NCBI GenBank assembly: GCA_947476215.1
Contig: CANJQI010000014.1
Location: 1 to 48,616, forward strand
Direction of reading: 5' to 3'
Origin: Betaproteobacteria bacterium
GTDB lineage: Bacteria > Pseudomonadota > Gammaproteobacteria > Burkholderiales > SG8-41
DNA length: 48,616 nt
The notes beneath the pieces were generated by a model. It was not told the origin of the DNA. It did no database searches and saw only the letters and a program-made list of their open reading frames with translations. A program made the position numbers and the translations under genes. Below are positions 10,834-25,055 of the stretch, piece after piece (the first letter of the stretch is position 1; each line of letters starts with the position of its first letter).

Positions 10834-10873
10834 TGTGGCCTATCGGTGAAACCATGATTATAAAGGGGTTGCG

Positions 10874-11803
10874 GTGCAATTCACAAAATTGATGCCGGTC
10901 GCGGCGCTGCTGACCGGTGCCACCGTTTGGGGGTTGATCTGGTTCCCATTCCGCGCCCTCGATTCCTCGGGCGTCAGCGGCCAGGAAGCGGTGACGATAA
11001 CTTATCTGTGTGCGCTGGTGCTGGGCACCTTGTTGTACCGGCGTGAATTGGGGATGGCGCGATGCTCATGGACACTGGCAGGCATAGCGCTCACGGCCGG
11101 CTGGGCCAATGTTGGTTTCATGCTGGGCGCGGTGTATGGCGACGTAATGCGCGTGGTGTTGCTGTTTTACCTCGCTCCGGCATGGACGGTGCTCTTTGCG
11201 CAGTTACTGCTCGATGAAACGCTGAGTCGGATCGGGTGCGGACTGATGGCCATCGCGTTTGCAGGTGCGCTCATCGTGTTGTGGCAGCCGCAAATGGGAT
11301 GGCCTTTTCCGCGCTCCACCGCGGAGTGGTGCGGACTATCAGCCGGCGTCGCGTTCGCGCTTTCGAATGTGCTCGCGCGCCGCGCGAGTCAGGTACCTAT
11401 CTCCTTGAAAGTGCTTGCAGTCTTCGCGGGCGGCGTGTTCTTCGGTGCCATTGCCACGGCCGCGACGCATGCCGGACGACCGCTGTTCGCCTGGACTTCA
11501 TCCGCCGGATTGACCGGTTTGCTGCTCCTGCTGTCGTTGGTGATGCTGTGCGTCAATGTCGCGGTCCAGTTCGGGCTGTCTCGCATCGCGGCAAATCGTG
11601 CCATCGTGATATATCTTTTTGAGCTGGTGGTGACCGCGGTATCGACGTGGTTGCTGCTCGACGAAGTGTTGACGCTGCGCGAGTGGTGCGGTGGCGCGAT
11701 GATCGTCGTCGCCGGACTGTATTCGGATCGAATGTCCACTCAAGCCGGCCCGCGGGCGGACTCTAGCGCACGCTGCGCTGCGCCGGCAACGAATCGAGAC
11801 TGA
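10874..11803 (+). CDS. EamA/DMT-family transporter
   Basis: Ten hydrophobic segments, two EamA-like repeats ([48 protein letters not shown]). Confidence 0.85.
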   Translation: MQFTKLMPVAALLTGATVWGLIWFPFRALDSSGVSGQEAVTITYLCALVLGTLLYRRELGMARCSWTLAGIALTAGWANVGFMLGAVYGDVMRVVLLFYLAPAWTVLFAQLLLDETLSRIGCGLMAIAFAGALIVLWQPQMGWPFPRSTAEWCGLSAGVAFALSNVLARRASQVPISLKVLAVFAGGVFFGAIATAATHAGRPLFAWTSSAGLTGLLLLLSLVMLCVNVAVQFGLSRIAANRAIVIYLFELVVTAVSTWLLLDEVLTLREWCGGAMIVVAGLYSDRMSTQAGPRADSSARCAAPATNRD

Positions 11804-12179
11804 CGGTGGCCTGCGGCCGCCAGCCTTTCTTGCGATGTTCCGCCACCACGGTTGTGAAAATTCCGCCGCGCACAAAAAACTTCGCCGTTAACCGCATGAA
11901 GCGCGGCCGTGTAGCCGCCGCGAGATCATCGAGCATGCGATTCGTGACTGCCTCATGGAATGCACCCTGATTGCGATACGACCACACATATAGCTTGAGG
12001 CTCTTAAGCTCCACGCACATGCGGTCGGGCACATAGTCGAGATAAAGTGTTGCGAAATCGGGCTGGCCTGTCTTGGGGCACAGGCACGTAAACTCCGGTA
12101 TTTCCATGTGAATCCGATAGTCGCGTCGGGGCGTTGGGTTCGGAAAGGTATCGAGTTCGGCGGCGGGCTTGGAGGGCAT
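11763..12179 (-). CDS. queF: NADPH-dependent 7-cyano-7-deazaguanine reductase QueF
   Basis: [48 protein letters not shown] is characteristic of QueF. Confidence 0.95.
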   Translation of the reverse strand: MPSKPAAELDTFPNPTPRRDYRIHMEIPEFTCLCPKTGQPDFATLYLDYVPDRMCVELKSLKLYVWSYRNQGAFHEAVTNRMLDDLAAATRPRFMRLTAKFFVRGGIFTTVVAEHRKKGWRPQATVSLDSLPAQRSVR

Positions 12180-12258
12180 TAGGGCGGTGTGGACAATTCG
12201 GTTAAAATATCTAGCTGAAATTCAGTTCGCATTATAACTCTGCCCGGCAAAGATCAAA

Positions 12259-15200
12259 TTGCGTCTCACAGAAATCAAGCTTGCAGGATTCAAGTCTTTC
12301 GTAGATCCCACACACATCCCCGTACCCGGCCAACTGGTCGCCATCGTCGGGCCCAATGGGTGCGGAAAGTCCAACATCATCGACGCCGTGCGCTGGGTAC
12401 TCGGCGAATCTTCCGCGCGGCATTTGCGCGGCGAAACGATGCAGGATGTGTTGTTCAACGGTTCGGGGAACCGCCAGCCGGTCAATCGCGCCAGCGTTGA
12501 GCTGCTGTTCGACAACAGTCTGGGCAAGGCCGGCGGGCAGTGGGCCAATTATGCCGAGATCTCGGTTAAACGGGTGCTCGAAAGGGACGGTGACTCCTCG
12601 TATTACCTGAACAACACGCACGTGCGGCGGCGCGATATCGCCGACATATTTCTCGGGACCGGCGTAGGCGCCCGCGCTTATGCCATCATAGAGCAGGGCA
12701 TGATTTCCCGCATCATCGAAGCGAAGCCCGAGGAATTGCGCGTGTTTCTCGAGGAGGCGGCGGGAATCTCCAAATACCGCGAACGGCGGCGCGAGACAGA
12801 GTCGCGGCTGGCGGATACCCGCGAGAACCTGCTGCGTGTCGAGGACATCCGCATGGAACTCGACAAACAGCTCGTGCATCTGGGCGAACAGGCGCAAGTC
12901 GCCAAGCAGTATCACGCATTGCAGGCACAACTGCAGAATACACAGCATCTGTTGTGGTTCCAGAAAAAACGCGAGGCGGGGAATGCTCGCGAGCGGTGCG
13001 TCCGTGATATCGACAAGCTGGGCGTGGAACTCGAAGCGCAGACCGCGCGCATGCGCGAGACGGAGCGCGTGCTCGAGGAATTGCGCGAGCAACATCATGC
13101 GGCGGGCGAAGCAGTTCATGTGGCGCAAGGCAGTTTGTATGAAACCAACGCTGAGTTTTCGCGTCTACAGCAACAGATACAGCACGTGCGCGAGAACCGT
13201 CAGCGCATAGATGCACAGCTGGTATCGTTGCGCAATCAGCTGCAGCAGGGTGAGTTGCAGTTGCAGACACAGCACGCCGGCATGGAAGAGTGGCGGCAGG
13301 AGCAGGAGCGTGCGCGTGAGCGCAGCGAGGAGACTCAGGCGGCGCTCGCCGGCGATTCGGAAATGATGCCGCTCGCCGAGGAGTACTTTCGCGCCAGCCA
13401 GCAGCAGCGCGATGCGCTGCGCCAGACAGTGGCGGAAAATGCACGGGCTTTGCAACTCGAGCAAACTCGTTGTGAGCACGCGCAGAGGGTGCTATCGCAG
13501 CTTGCGCAGCGCGAGCTGCGGCTGCGCGACGAGCAAGCCGGGTTGCTGCTGCCGGACGGGGTAGAGATTGAGCGCTTCAACACCGAGATTGCACATCTGG
13601 AGTCGCAGCAGCTGCAACAACGCAGACTGCTGGATGAGGAGGAGGTGCGTATACCGCATCTGGAACAGGTGTTGCGCGAGCGGAAATCCGCGGTGGATGA
13701 GGCCGCCCAGCAGGTGACCGCGGTGCAGGCACGCATCCTTGCACTAACCCAGGTTCAGGACCGGATAGCGCGCAGCGAACATATGCACGGATGGCTGGAG
13801 TCGCATGGGCTCAGCAGCGCACGGCACTTGTGGCAGGACGTCGAGATCGAGGCCGGATGGGAAGACGCGCTCGAAGCCGTACTGCGCGAACGGTTGAACG
13901 GCATCGGTCTGGGCAACCTCGCGCAGGCGGAGCCGTGGCTGACGGACAGTCCGCCAGGCAAGATGACCGTTTATACCGCCGGCAACACCGCGGTGGACCG
14001 CGGATCGCCGCTCAACGGCATGGAGCCGCTGGCGGCCTTTGTGCGTTGCAAGGACAACGCTGCTGCGTGCGCACTCAACGACTGGCTGGATCAGGTCTTT
14101 GTTGTCAGGGACCGGCACGAAGGGTTGACACGTGCCGGAGATTTGCCCGCCGGTGCGCTGCTGGTGTCTCCGGATGGCCATATCTATACCCGCCATAGCG
14201 TCAGCTTTCACGCGCCGGATTCGGAGCTACACGGTGTCTTGTCCCGGCAGCGCGAAATCGAGCAACTGACGATCAATCTGGCGCAGGAGCAGGCGCACCT
14301 CGCCGAACGCAGGACCGAATATACCGCCGCCGAGCAGGCGTTCGAAAATGGCAAGAGTGCGCTCAATGAGCTGCGCATAGGCGTCGAAGACGTTCAGCGT
14401 AGACGCCACGAATCTCAACTCGCGGTCATCAGACTCTCCGAGCAGGCGCAGCGCGTCACTCAGCGCGGCGCGCAAATTGCGGCGGAACTCGCGGAAATCG
14501 AAACCCTTGCGACGCAGGACCGCACGGTGCATGAAGCCGCGCAAGCCGCCGCGGATGGGCACGAGCAGCAGTGCATCGAGTTGCAGCGGCTGCTGGAAGA
14601 CGCGGCGACAAAATTCCTGCAGTCGGAGGCCGCGCTCAGGGAGCAGAGATCGGCGCTGGTGCAGGCCGAACGAACGACACACGAGGCGCAGTTCCATCTC
14701 AAGACCTGTGCCGCGAAAATCGCCGAGATCGAGAACTCCGTAAAACTGATCGTGGACGGCGTAAACACGGTCAGGGAAGGCATTGCGCAACGCGAACAGG
14801 ATCTCGTGGGGCTTGATGAATCACCACTGTTGGTCGAGCTAGACGGCGTCATGATCTTGCGCGCGCAGAAGGAACAGGCACTGGCAGCGGCACGCGACAC
14901 CTTGGAATCGCGTGAAACCGAACAGCGGCGGCTGGAGCAGGAACGGGTCTCCATAGAAGAGAATCTGGTGCCGATCCGCGAGCGCATTGGTGAAGTCAGG
15001 CTGAAAGAACAGGAGGCGCGCCTCACGGAAGAGCAGTATGCCCAGCAACTTGGGGAGTCCGGGGCCGATGAGCAGGAACTCGAATTGCAGATCGAGAAGG
15101 GCAAACGCTCAGGCGCGCTGCAGGCGGATATCACGCGCCTGGCGGCGGAGATCAGTGCGCTGGGCGCGGTAAATCTGGCGGCGCTTGAAGAACTGGATAC

Positions 15201-15780
15201 GTCACAGCAGCGCAAAAACTATCTCGACGCCCAATACCTGGACCTGAACCAGGCATTGACGACACTGGATGATGCCATACGCCGCATCGATCGCGAGACG
15301 CGTGAGAGGCTGCAGCATACGTTTGACGAGGTCAATCGGCACTTCGGGCAGTTGTTTCCCTCGCTGTTTGGCGGCGGCCAGGCCAAGCTGGTGCTGAGCG
15401 GCGAAGAAATCCTGGATGGCGGCGTGCAGGTCGTTGCGCAGCCACCCGGCAAGAAGAACAGTTCCATACACCTGCTGTCGGGTGGCGAGAAAGCGCTGAC
15501 GGCCTTGTCGCTGGTATTCGCGATGTTCCAGCTCAATCCCGCGCCATTCTGTCTGCTGGATGAGGTCGACGCGCCGCTAGATGACAGCAACACGGTGCGA
15601 TTCTGCGATCTGGTCAAGCAGATGTCGGCGCATTCGCAGTTCCTGTATATCAGCCACAACAAGATTACGATGGAAATCGCCAATCAGCTGATCGGAATTA
15701 CCATGCAGGAGGCGGGTGTGTCGCGTGTCGTGTCCGTGGATATCGAAGAGGCCATGAAGCTTGCCGAGGAAGTGGCGTAA
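12259..15780 (+). CDS. smc: Chromosome segregation protein SMC
   Basis: TTG start; MRLTEIKLAGFKSFVDPTHIPVPGQLVAIVGPNGCGKSN; long coiled coil and hinge; LSGGEKALTALSLVFA; LLDEVDAPLDD. Confidence 0.96.
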   Translation: MRLTEIKLAGFKSFVDPTHIPVPGQLVAIVGPNGCGKSNIIDAVRWVLGESSARHLRGETMQDVLFNGSGNRQPVNRASVELLFDNSLGKAGGQWANYAEISVKRVLERDGDSSYYLNNTHVRRRDIADIFLGTGVGARAYAIIEQGMISRIIEAKPEELRVFLEEAAGISKYRERRRETESRLADTRENLLRVEDIRMELDKQLVHLGEQAQVAKQYHALQAQLQNTQHLLWFQKKREAGNARERCVRDIDKLGVELEAQTARMRETERVLEELREQHHAAGEAVHVAQGSLYETNAEFSRLQQQIQHVRENRQRIDAQLVSLRNQLQQGELQLQTQHAGMEEWRQEQERARERSEETQAALAGDSEMMPLAEEYFRASQQQRDALRQTVAENARALQLEQTRCEHAQRVLSQLAQRELRLRDEQAGLLLPDGVEIERFNTEIAHLESQQLQQRRLLDEEEVRIPHLEQVLRERKSAVDEAAQQVTAVQARILALTQVQDRIARSEHMHGWLESHGLSSARHLWQDVEIEAGWEDALEAVLRERLNGIGLGNLAQAEPWLTDSPPGKMTVYTAGNTAVDRGSPLNGMEPLAAFVRCKDNAAACALNDWLDQVFVVRDRHEGLTRAGDLPAGALLVSPDGHIYTRHSVSFHAPDSELHGVLSRQREIEQLTINLAQEQAHLAERRTEYTAAEQAFENGKSALNELRIGVEDVQRRRHESQLAVIRLSEQAQRVTQRGAQIAAELAEIETLATQDRTVHEAAQAAADGHEQQCIELQRLLEDAATKFLQSEAALREQRSALVQAERTTHEAQFHLKTCAAKIAEIENSVKLIVDGVNTVREGIAQREQDLVGLDESPLLVELDGVMILRAQKEQALAAARDTLESRETEQRRLEQERVSIEENLVPIRERIGEVRLKEQEARLTEEQYAQQLGESGADEQELELQIEKGKRSGALQADITRLAAEISALGAVNLAALEELDTSQQRKNYLDAQYLDLNQALTTLDDAIRRIDRETRERLQHTFDEVNRHFGQLFPSLFGGGQAKLVLSGEEILDGGVQVVAQPPGKKNSSIHLLSGGEKALTALSLVFAMFQLNPAPFCLLDEVDAPLDDSNTVRFCDLVKQMSAHSQFLYISHNKITMEIANQLIGITMQEAGVSRVVSVDIEEAMKLAEEVA

Positions 15781-15786
15781 TCGCGC

Positions 15787-18884
<3,098 letters not shown>

Positions 18885-18891
18885 GGACACG

Positions 18892-19764
18892 ATGAATGGC
18901 ATAACAAAAGCGGTGTTTCCGGTGGCCGGCATGGGTACGCGGTTTCTGCCGGCAACCAAGGCGAGCCCGAAGGAAATGTTGCCGGTGGTGGACAAGCCGT
19001 TGATTCAATACGCGGTCGAGGAAGCGGTTGCCGCCGGCATCACCGAACTCGTGTTTATCACGGGGCGCGGCAAGCGCGCGATCGAAGACCACTTTGACAT
19101 GGCGTTCGAGGTCGAGTCGGATCTCGCGACCCGCGGCAAACACGACATGCTGGCTATGGTACGCAACATCACTCCGCGCCACGTTAAATGTATTTATCTG
19201 CGCCAGCAGCAGCCGCTGGGTCTGGGGCACGCCGTGCTGTGTGCACAGTCGGTGATAGGCGACAACCCGTTTGCCGTGATACTTGCGGATGACTTGATAG
19301 ACGCCAAGCCACCGGTCATGAAGCAGATGGTGGACGTCTATCGGGAAAAACGCTGCGCCCTTTTGGGAGTGCAAAAAGTGGCGCGCGCCGACACACGCCA
19401 GTACGGGATCATCAAACCGGGGCGGTGCACCGGCAAGCTGTATGCGGTGGAAAGCATGGTCGAGAAACCAAAACCGGAAAAGGCCCCGTCGATGCTCGGT
19501 GTCGTCGGTCGATACATACTGACACCGCGCATATTTCATCATTTGCAACGGGTGCAAGCCGGCGCCGGTGGAGAAATTCAGTTGACCGACGGCATCGCCG
19601 CATTAATTTCCGAAGAACCGCTGTTCGCCTATCAGTTCGACGGAATTCGTTACGACTGCGGCAGCAAGATCGGCTATCTTAAGGCTAACGTAGCCTATGG
19701 CCTCAAACACCCCGAGACTGGCCGCGCCTTTTCCTCCTATATCAAAAGCTTACGGAATAAATAA
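18892..19764 (+). CDS. galU: UTP-glucose-1-phosphate uridylyltransferase
   Basis: [40 protein letters not shown]. Confidence 0.96.
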   Translation: MNGITKAVFPVAGMGTRFLPATKASPKEMLPVVDKPLIQYAVEEAVAAGITELVFITGRGKRAIEDHFDMAFEVESDLATRGKHDMLAMVRNITPRHVKCIYLRQQQPLGLGHAVLCAQSVIGDNPFAVILADDLIDAKPPVMKQMVDVYREKRCALLGVQKVARADTRQYGIIKPGRCTGKLYAVESMVEKPKPEKAPSMLGVVGRYILTPRIFHHLQRVQAGAGGEIQLTDGIAALISEEPLFAYQFDGIRYDCGSKIGYLKANVAYGLKHPETGRAFSSYIKSLRNK

Positions 19765-19773
19765 GGAGACGCT

Positions 19774-20322
19774 GTGCTCGCGACGGCAGAGGTGAGGGAA
19801 GTGCTCAAGGACGCCGAGTTGGTGTGTTCGGCGGAATGCGTGACACAGACTGTGCAACGCGTGGCGCATGAAATCGCTCAGACACTGGCTGGCGAATACC
19901 CGCTGGTATTGAGCGTCATGGGCGGTGCGGTTGTGTTCAGCGGCCATTTGTTGCCGCAGCTGAATTTTCCACTGAGCTTCGACTACCTGCACGTGACGCG
20001 CTATGGACAGGCGATTCGTGGCGGCGAGATCGAGTGGAAGGTCTTTCCGGACACAGAGATTTCAGGGCGTACCGTACTGGTGGTGGACGATATTCTGGAC
20101 GAAGGACATACGATGACGGCGATCCGAGAACGCGTCCTCAACGGCGGCGCAAAGCGGTTTTGTTCCGCGGTGCTTGTCGACAAAGACCTCGGCAAAAGCA
20201 AGCCGATCACGGCCGACTTTGTGGGTATTCGGTTACCCAATCGCTATCTGTTCGGCTTTGGCATGGACGTACGAGGTGCATGGCGCAACCTGCCTGCGAT
20301 ATACGCGCTGAAGGGGCAGTGA
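19774..20322 (+). CDS. Hypoxanthine-guanine phosphoribosyltransferase
   Basis: PRTase motif TVLVVDDILDEGHTM; LPNRYLFGFGMDVRGAWRNLPAIYAL. Confidence 0.9.
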   Translation: MLATAEVREVLKDAELVCSAECVTQTVQRVAHEIAQTLAGEYPLVLSVMGGAVVFSGHLLPQLNFPLSFDYLHVTRYGQAIRGGEIEWKVFPDTEISGRTVLVVDDILDEGHTMTAIRERVLNGGAKRFCSAVLVDKDLGKSKPITADFVGIRLPNRYLFGFGMDVRGAWRNLPAIYALKGQ

Positions 20323-20443
20323 TGAGTGCGGAATGCAAAGTGCAAAGTGTAAAGCGCGAAATGCCGAGTGCGGCGCGTATACTTCTGTTCAATGCCTCGG
20401 CACATCGTGGTGACGGTTCGGTCGCTTCGCAATCTTTGCTGTC

Positions 20444-21190
20444 ATGCTAGCCATTATAGGAGGGAGCGGACTGGCAGGATTGCATGGTCTTGTGGTCAAC
20501 CGCCGGCAGACCGTGAGCACTCCGTACGGCGAACCGTCGAGCGAGCTGGTTTTTGGCAATCTAGCCGGGCATGACGTATTATTTTTGGCGCGTCATGGTA
20601 CTGGCCACACCATACCTCCACACCAGATCAACTATCGGGCGAACATCTGGGCATTGAACGCGCAGGGGGTTAAAAGCATGGTGGCGATAGCCACGGTCGG
20701 CGGCATCCGTGGCGATCTCGCGCCGGGTTTAATTTCAATTCCGGATCAGATACTGGACTACACCCACGGCCGCGAGGCAACTTTTTTCACGCAGGAAGAC
20801 CGTGGATTACGGCACATTGATTTCACCATGCCTTATTGTGGGCAGATGCGAACCGCGTGCTTGGCGGCGGCGGAGGACGCCGGGGTCAGCGTGTTCGATG
20901 GCGGCACCTACGCCACGACGCAGGGGCCGCGTCTCGAAACGGCCGCGGAAATCATCCGCCTTGAGCGTGACGGTGCGGACATGGTTGGTATGACCGGGAT
21001 GCCGGAAGCGGTATTGGCCAGGGAGTTGGACTTGTCTTACGCGGCCATTGTAGTCACCGCGAATCACGCCGCCGGTAAGGCCAGCAGCCGGCATGGAATT
21101 GCAATGGAAGAAATGAAAAAAGTCATGCATAAGGCGATGGATAAAGTGCAATTGATACTTGTGAAACTGGCGGCTCGTGATGGCGATTAG
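20444..21190 (+). CDS. S-methyl-5'-thioinosine/thioadenosine phosphorylase
   Basis: [65 protein letters not shown]. Confidence 0.93.
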   Translation: MLAIIGGSGLAGLHGLVVNRRQTVSTPYGEPSSELVFGNLAGHDVLFLARHGTGHTIPPHQINYRANIWALNAQGVKSMVAIATVGGIRGDLAPGLISIPDQILDYTHGREATFFTQEDRGLRHIDFTMPYCGQMRTACLAAAEDAGVSVFDGGTYATTQGPRLETAAEIIRLERDGADMVGMTGMPEAVLARELDLSYAAIVVTANHAAGKASSRHGIAMEEMKKVMHKAMDKVQLILVKLAARDGD

Positions 21191-21713
21191 GGAAGTGTTG
21201 CGCATGGGCGATCCGCGCCTCCTGGAGCAAGCTCGCTCGGTGGAGCAATTTGACACCGCGGACCTGCATGCGCTGCTCAAGGATATGGACGACACCATGA
21301 AGGTGCTCGACGGCGCCGGTCTTGCCGCACCGCAGATCGGCGTCGGTCTGCAGGTGGTCATATTCGGTATGGATCAAAATCCCCGCTATCCGGATGCCGA
21401 AGCGGTGCCGAAAACCATACTGATCAACCCCACATTGACACAGATCGATGACGAAATGGAGGATGCGTGGGAGGGGTGTCTGTCGGTACCGGGGATGCGC
21501 GGTGTCGTGCCGCGCTACAAGCGGTTGCGCTACCGGGGTTGCGATCAGTACGGCGTGGTGATAGACCGCACGGTTGAGGGTTTCCATGCGCGTGTGGTGC
21601 AACACGAGTGCGACCACTTATTCGGTGTGCTTTACCCGATGCGCATACGAGATTTCAGGCAGTTTGGATTTGCGGACGTATTGTTCCCGGATGCGCCGGT
21701 AAATGATGACTGA
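21177..21713 (+). CDS. def: Peptide deformylase
   Basis: [20 protein letters not shown] and QHECDHLFG motifs. Confidence 0.96.
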   Translation: MMAIREVLRMGDPRLLEQARSVEQFDTADLHALLKDMDDTMKVLDGAGLAAPQIGVGLQVVIFGMDQNPRYPDAEAVPKTILINPTLTQIDDEMEDAWEGCLSVPGMRGVVPRYKRLRYRGCDQYGVVIDRTVEGFHARVVQHECDHLFGVLYPMRIRDFRQFGFADVLFPDAPVNDD

Positions 21714-21799
21714 GTCGCGGACCGGCGGAATGGCTTGACGGCTTCGTAAGTATTTTTTATAAAACACTATTTCTATAGTTTGCAGTGTTGGCTGGGGGC

Positions 21800-22235
21800 G
21801 CCAGGCCGCCATCTTCATTCGAGGCAAATGCCGGCGTCCTTGATCAGTTTCCCTCACACGGTCATCTCTGATTTGATGGCGGCGGCAAAGACTTCAGGAG
21901 CACTGCCGACACCTTCTATGTCGGCATTCAGAAATCGCTCCTTGATATCCGGAAGGCTGAACAATTTTACGGTTTCCTGGTTAAGCCGGTTAATCAGCGC
22001 AGCAGGGATCTTGGCAGGCGCAAATATGCCGTGCGTATTGATGGACTCATAGCCCGGCAGTCCCGTCGCCGATATCGTAGGCAAGCCTGGAACCGGCGCC
22101 GAGGGTTGCGCGCTGGTGACGGCCAGGGCACGCAGTCGACCGGCCTTGACGTGCGGCGTGCCGGCTGCCGTGGTGATGAACATGATCTGCATCTGGCCGT
22201 TGATCATACATTCGCATCTGAACTCCTTCGTATTC
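21800..22235 (-). pseudogene. Decayed Bug/TctC-family solute receptor remnant (C-terminal part)
   Basis: GTPHVKAGRLRALAVTSAQPSAPVPGLPTISATGLPGYESINTHGIFAPAKIP... then EMTV-TGA-GKLIKDAGI; no N-terminal half upstream. Boundaries approximate. Confidence 0.8.
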
Positions 22236-22360
22236 AACCGGTTGAACATGGCCACGAAAATAATGACGTGCAATCTGCAAGCCGGGAACATGCGAGCTTG
22301 CTGCTATAATTTTTGTGCATGGCTTGAGTATGTCACAACAAATATAGAGCGAGATTTCGG

Positions 22361-22831
22361 ATGAACATGGGCTGGTCGCCGCGGCTGCGCGACGGAGGAA
22401 ACAGGCAGATGCTTACCCATGGACTGCACGCTAATCGCGGGCGTGCGGAATTGCCAGTGATGTCGGAACAGAGTTCGACCCCCGCCGGCCGTTTGGTTGA
22501 ATTTTTGCGGTCTCTCGAAATTGAGAAATTGCCTGAAACGGTACTGCAGCAAGCCCGTGTGCGAATTCTGGATGGCTTGGGCTGTGGACTATAAGGTGCC
22601 ACCATGCCGCGGAGCACGATAGCATCGCAAACGGTCTACGAAGAACTAACCCAGGGCCGGGCGACGCTGGTCGGCACCCTTAAAACATGGGCACCGACGC
22701 GTGCAGCGTTTGCCGGCGGTTTCGCCATCCACGGTTTTGAATTCGATGATTTCGGAAATTCTGGACCTCGTGGAACGTCTGGAGACGCTCTCCGCAATTG
22801 CGGCGCTGTCGAAGGCATTGCGTGGTAGTTA
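22361..22831 (+). pseudogene. MmgE/PrpD-family pseudogene (nonsense mutation plus large internal deletion)
   Basis: RVRILDGLGCGL-TAA-GATMPRSTIASQTVYEEL...AFAGGFAIHGFEFDDF resembles an MmgE N-terminus; a shifted frame then gives MISEILDLVERLETLSAIAALSKALRGS*, resembling an MmgE/PrpD C-terminus. Confidence 0.75.
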
Positions 22832-23982
22832 ACGTTCATTTCCTTCAGTTTCTTGTGCTGCTCAATGCTTGCAGTTTGCGTGCCAGCCGTTTGTTGCTTT
22901 CGCTTTATGCCCTGCATCTGGGGGCGCAGCCGCTGACCATAGGTCTGCTCATTGCGACCGTCTCCGCCGTACCTGCGGCGTTATCGTGGCCGGCCGGCCG
23001 ATTGGCGGATCAGTTCGGTTCACGTTGGTTGCTCGTAATCGGAGCGGTGGTCAGCGCCGCCGGGCTTTTGCTCCCACTGTGGATCTCCGGCATGGCCGTC
23101 GTGTTTGTAACATCGGCCCTGTGCGGCGTGTCGGTATCCATCTATGCCGTGTCATTGCAAAACCTCATTGGCTTGGTGAGCAGCAAGGAAGACCGTGCTC
23201 AGAACTTCGGCAACTACAGCCTGATGATGTCGCTCTCCAACTTCTTCGGACCGCTGGTCGCCGGGGTTGCGATCGATCATGCCGGTTACGGAGCTGCGTT
23301 TGTGTGTGTCGCGCTATTGACGCTCGCACCGGCGCCACTGGTCATGCTATTGGGCGCAGGATTTCCACAAGGTAGCCGCGACAAAGAACGGGGCGCGGGC
23401 GGCAGCGTACGCGAAATGCTGTCCGCCCCCGGTGTGCGCAGAATGCTTGCTATCAGCAGTTTGCAGCAGGCGGGACAGGATCTGTTCCAGTTCTACATGC
23501 CGATTTATGGGCATAGCGTGGGGCTGTCGGCAGTTTCAATTGCCGCCATACTGGCGGCGAATTCCGCGGCATCGTTTGGCGTCAGAATCTACTTGAGGCG
23601 GTTGATCGCATGGTTGAACGAAGAACGGATCTTGACTTACGCATTTTTTCTTGGCGCGGCAAGCTTCATGCTTCTGCCGTTCTTCCAAAATGCCCTGGCG
23701 CTGGGAGCGATTGCTTTTGTGTTCGGCTTGGGTTCGGCGTGCGCGCAGCCTATCGTGACCATGCTCACCTTCAGTCGCTCCGAGGCGGGGCGATCAGGAG
23801 AAAATCTGGGGTTGCGCATGACGGTAAATCAGCTTACGCGCGTGGTCGGTCCGGTGGCGTTCGGATCCATCGCTTCCGCGTTTGGACTGCATCCGGTATT
23901 CTGGATCAACGCCATGATGCTCGCCTCCGGAGGCTTGCTGAGCCGGACCGGTATCATAGACAAGCGGGGAGAGAACAAATGA
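22822..23982 (+). CDS. MFS transporter
   Basis: About 12 hydrophobic segments; GRLADQFGSRWLLVIG motif; GTG start likely. Confidence 0.88.
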   Translation: MVVNVHFLQFLVLLNACSLRASRLLLSLYALHLGAQPLTIGLLIATVSAVPAALSWPAGRLADQFGSRWLLVIGAVVSAAGLLLPLWISGMAVVFVTSALCGVSVSIYAVSLQNLIGLVSSKEDRAQNFGNYSLMMSLSNFFGPLVAGVAIDHAGYGAAFVCVALLTLAPAPLVMLLGAGFPQGSRDKERGAGGSVREMLSAPGVRRMLAISSLQQAGQDLFQFYMPIYGHSVGLSAVSIAAILAANSAASFGVRIYLRRLIAWLNEERILTYAFFLGAASFMLLPFFQNALALGAIAFVFGLGSACAQPIVTMLTFSRSEAGRSGENLGLRMTVNQLTRVVGPVAFGSIASAFGLHPVFWINAMMLASGGLLSRTGIIDKRGENK

Positions 23983-24052
23983 CGCCAAAGTTCGTGCCGG
24001 GCAATTGAGTCTTGGGCGCGCTTGATGAATTGTGGGTTGATTGGGAGGGGGT

Positions 24053-25012
24053 ATGTTGAAACCGTGGATATGCGCCTGGACATTTGCCGCCGGCATACTG
24101 AACCTGAATGTTGAAATCGCATCAGCGCAGGGTTATCCCAATAAACCCGTGCGGCTCGTAACCTCGGTGTTAGGGGGCAGTCCCGATTTTGTGTCGCGAC
24201 TTGTGGCGCACGGGATTTCCGGGTACCTTGGACAGAATATCATCGTCGACAATCGCGGCAGTATCGCCTCCGGAGAACTGGTGGCGCAGGCGCAACCGGA
24301 TGGCTATACCCTGTTGCTCGCCGCGGGCAGCCTTTGGGTGGGTTCGCTACTGCAGAAGACACCCTATGATCCGGTAGCGGACTTCGCGCCCATCACGCTG
24401 GTCAATACGCAACCCAATGTTCTGGTCGTCGGCGGATCCATGGCGGTCAAGTCGGTCAGGGACTTGATCGCGCTGGCGAAAGCCAAACCGGGTGAACTCA
24501 ATTACGCGTCGTCGACGACCGGTGCTGCAAATCACCTTGCCGGCGAACTGTTCAAGTCCATGGCCGGCGTCAGTATTCAGCGCGTTCCGTATAAAGGCAT
24601 AGGACTGGCGATCAATGACCTGATCAGCGGCCGGGTTCAACTCGCCTTTCCAGGGGCTGGCGGTGTTGCACCGCATATCAAGTCGGGCAAACTGCGGGCG
24701 CTTGCCGTGACGGGATCCAAACCCTCGGAACTGCTGCCTGGCTTACCGACGATTGCGGAATCCGGTGTGCCTGGCTATGAATCGGTGGTGGTCAATGCGA
24801 TTTTTGCGCCGGCGAGAACGCCCGCCGTCATCATCAATCGCTTGAACCTTGAAATAGTGCGTTACATCAAGACCGCGGAAGCGAAAGAGAAGTTCTTGAA
24901 CGTTGGTTCCGAGCCAGTCGGCAGCACAGTCGAGGAACTCGCGACGACCCGAAAGTTCGAGCTGGCGAGGATGAGCGTGGTGATCAAGGGCGCCGGCATA
25001 CGTGCTGATTAA
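24053..25012 (+). CDS. Bug/TctC-family tripartite tricarboxylate transporter substrate-binding protein
   Basis: YPNKPVRLVTSVLGGSPDFVSRLVA...LGQNIIVDNRGS...PDGYTLL...KAKPGELNYASS...GKLRALAVTG. Confidence 0.95.
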   Translation: MLKPWICAWTFAAGILNLNVEIASAQGYPNKPVRLVTSVLGGSPDFVSRLVAHGISGYLGQNIIVDNRGSIASGELVAQAQPDGYTLLLAAGSLWVGSLLQKTPYDPVADFAPITLVNTQPNVLVVGGSMAVKSVRDLIALAKAKPGELNYASSTTGAANHLAGELFKSMAGVSIQRVPYKGIGLAINDLISGRVQLAFPGAGGVAPHIKSGKLRALAVTGSKPSELLPGLPTIAESGVPGYESVVVNAIFAPARTPAVIINRLNLEIVRYIKTAEAKEKFLNVGSEPVGSTVEELATTRKFELARMSVVIKGAGIRAD

Positions 25013-25055
25013 ATCTGGAAGTAGCTAATAACGGTCATCGCGCAAACCACCGCGG

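Noticed and set aside
12232-15683. Long minus-strand ORFs opposite smc, dnaX, pckG and other genes
   Set aside because: Shadow ORFs in GC-rich coding DNA; no recognisable protein families, and the plus-strand genes are unambiguous.
20323-20400. Purine-rich imperfect repeats (gcaaagtgcaaagtgtaaag) between the phosphoribosyltransferase and phosphorylase genes as a regulatory RNA
   Set aside because: No matching arms or clear structure; treated as low-complexity intergenic sequence.
21850-21862. In-frame TGA inside a TctC remnant (EMTV-TGA-GKLIKDAGI) as another selenocysteine site
   Set aside because: The gene lacks its N-terminal half, the aligned position is a Leu-type residue in paralogs, and there is no Cys/redox motif nearby; it is a pseudogene stop.
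22589-22597. In-frame TAA in the MmgE/PrpD fragment as recoding
   Set aside because: The same gene also has a large internal deletion and frame change, so ordinary decay explains it.
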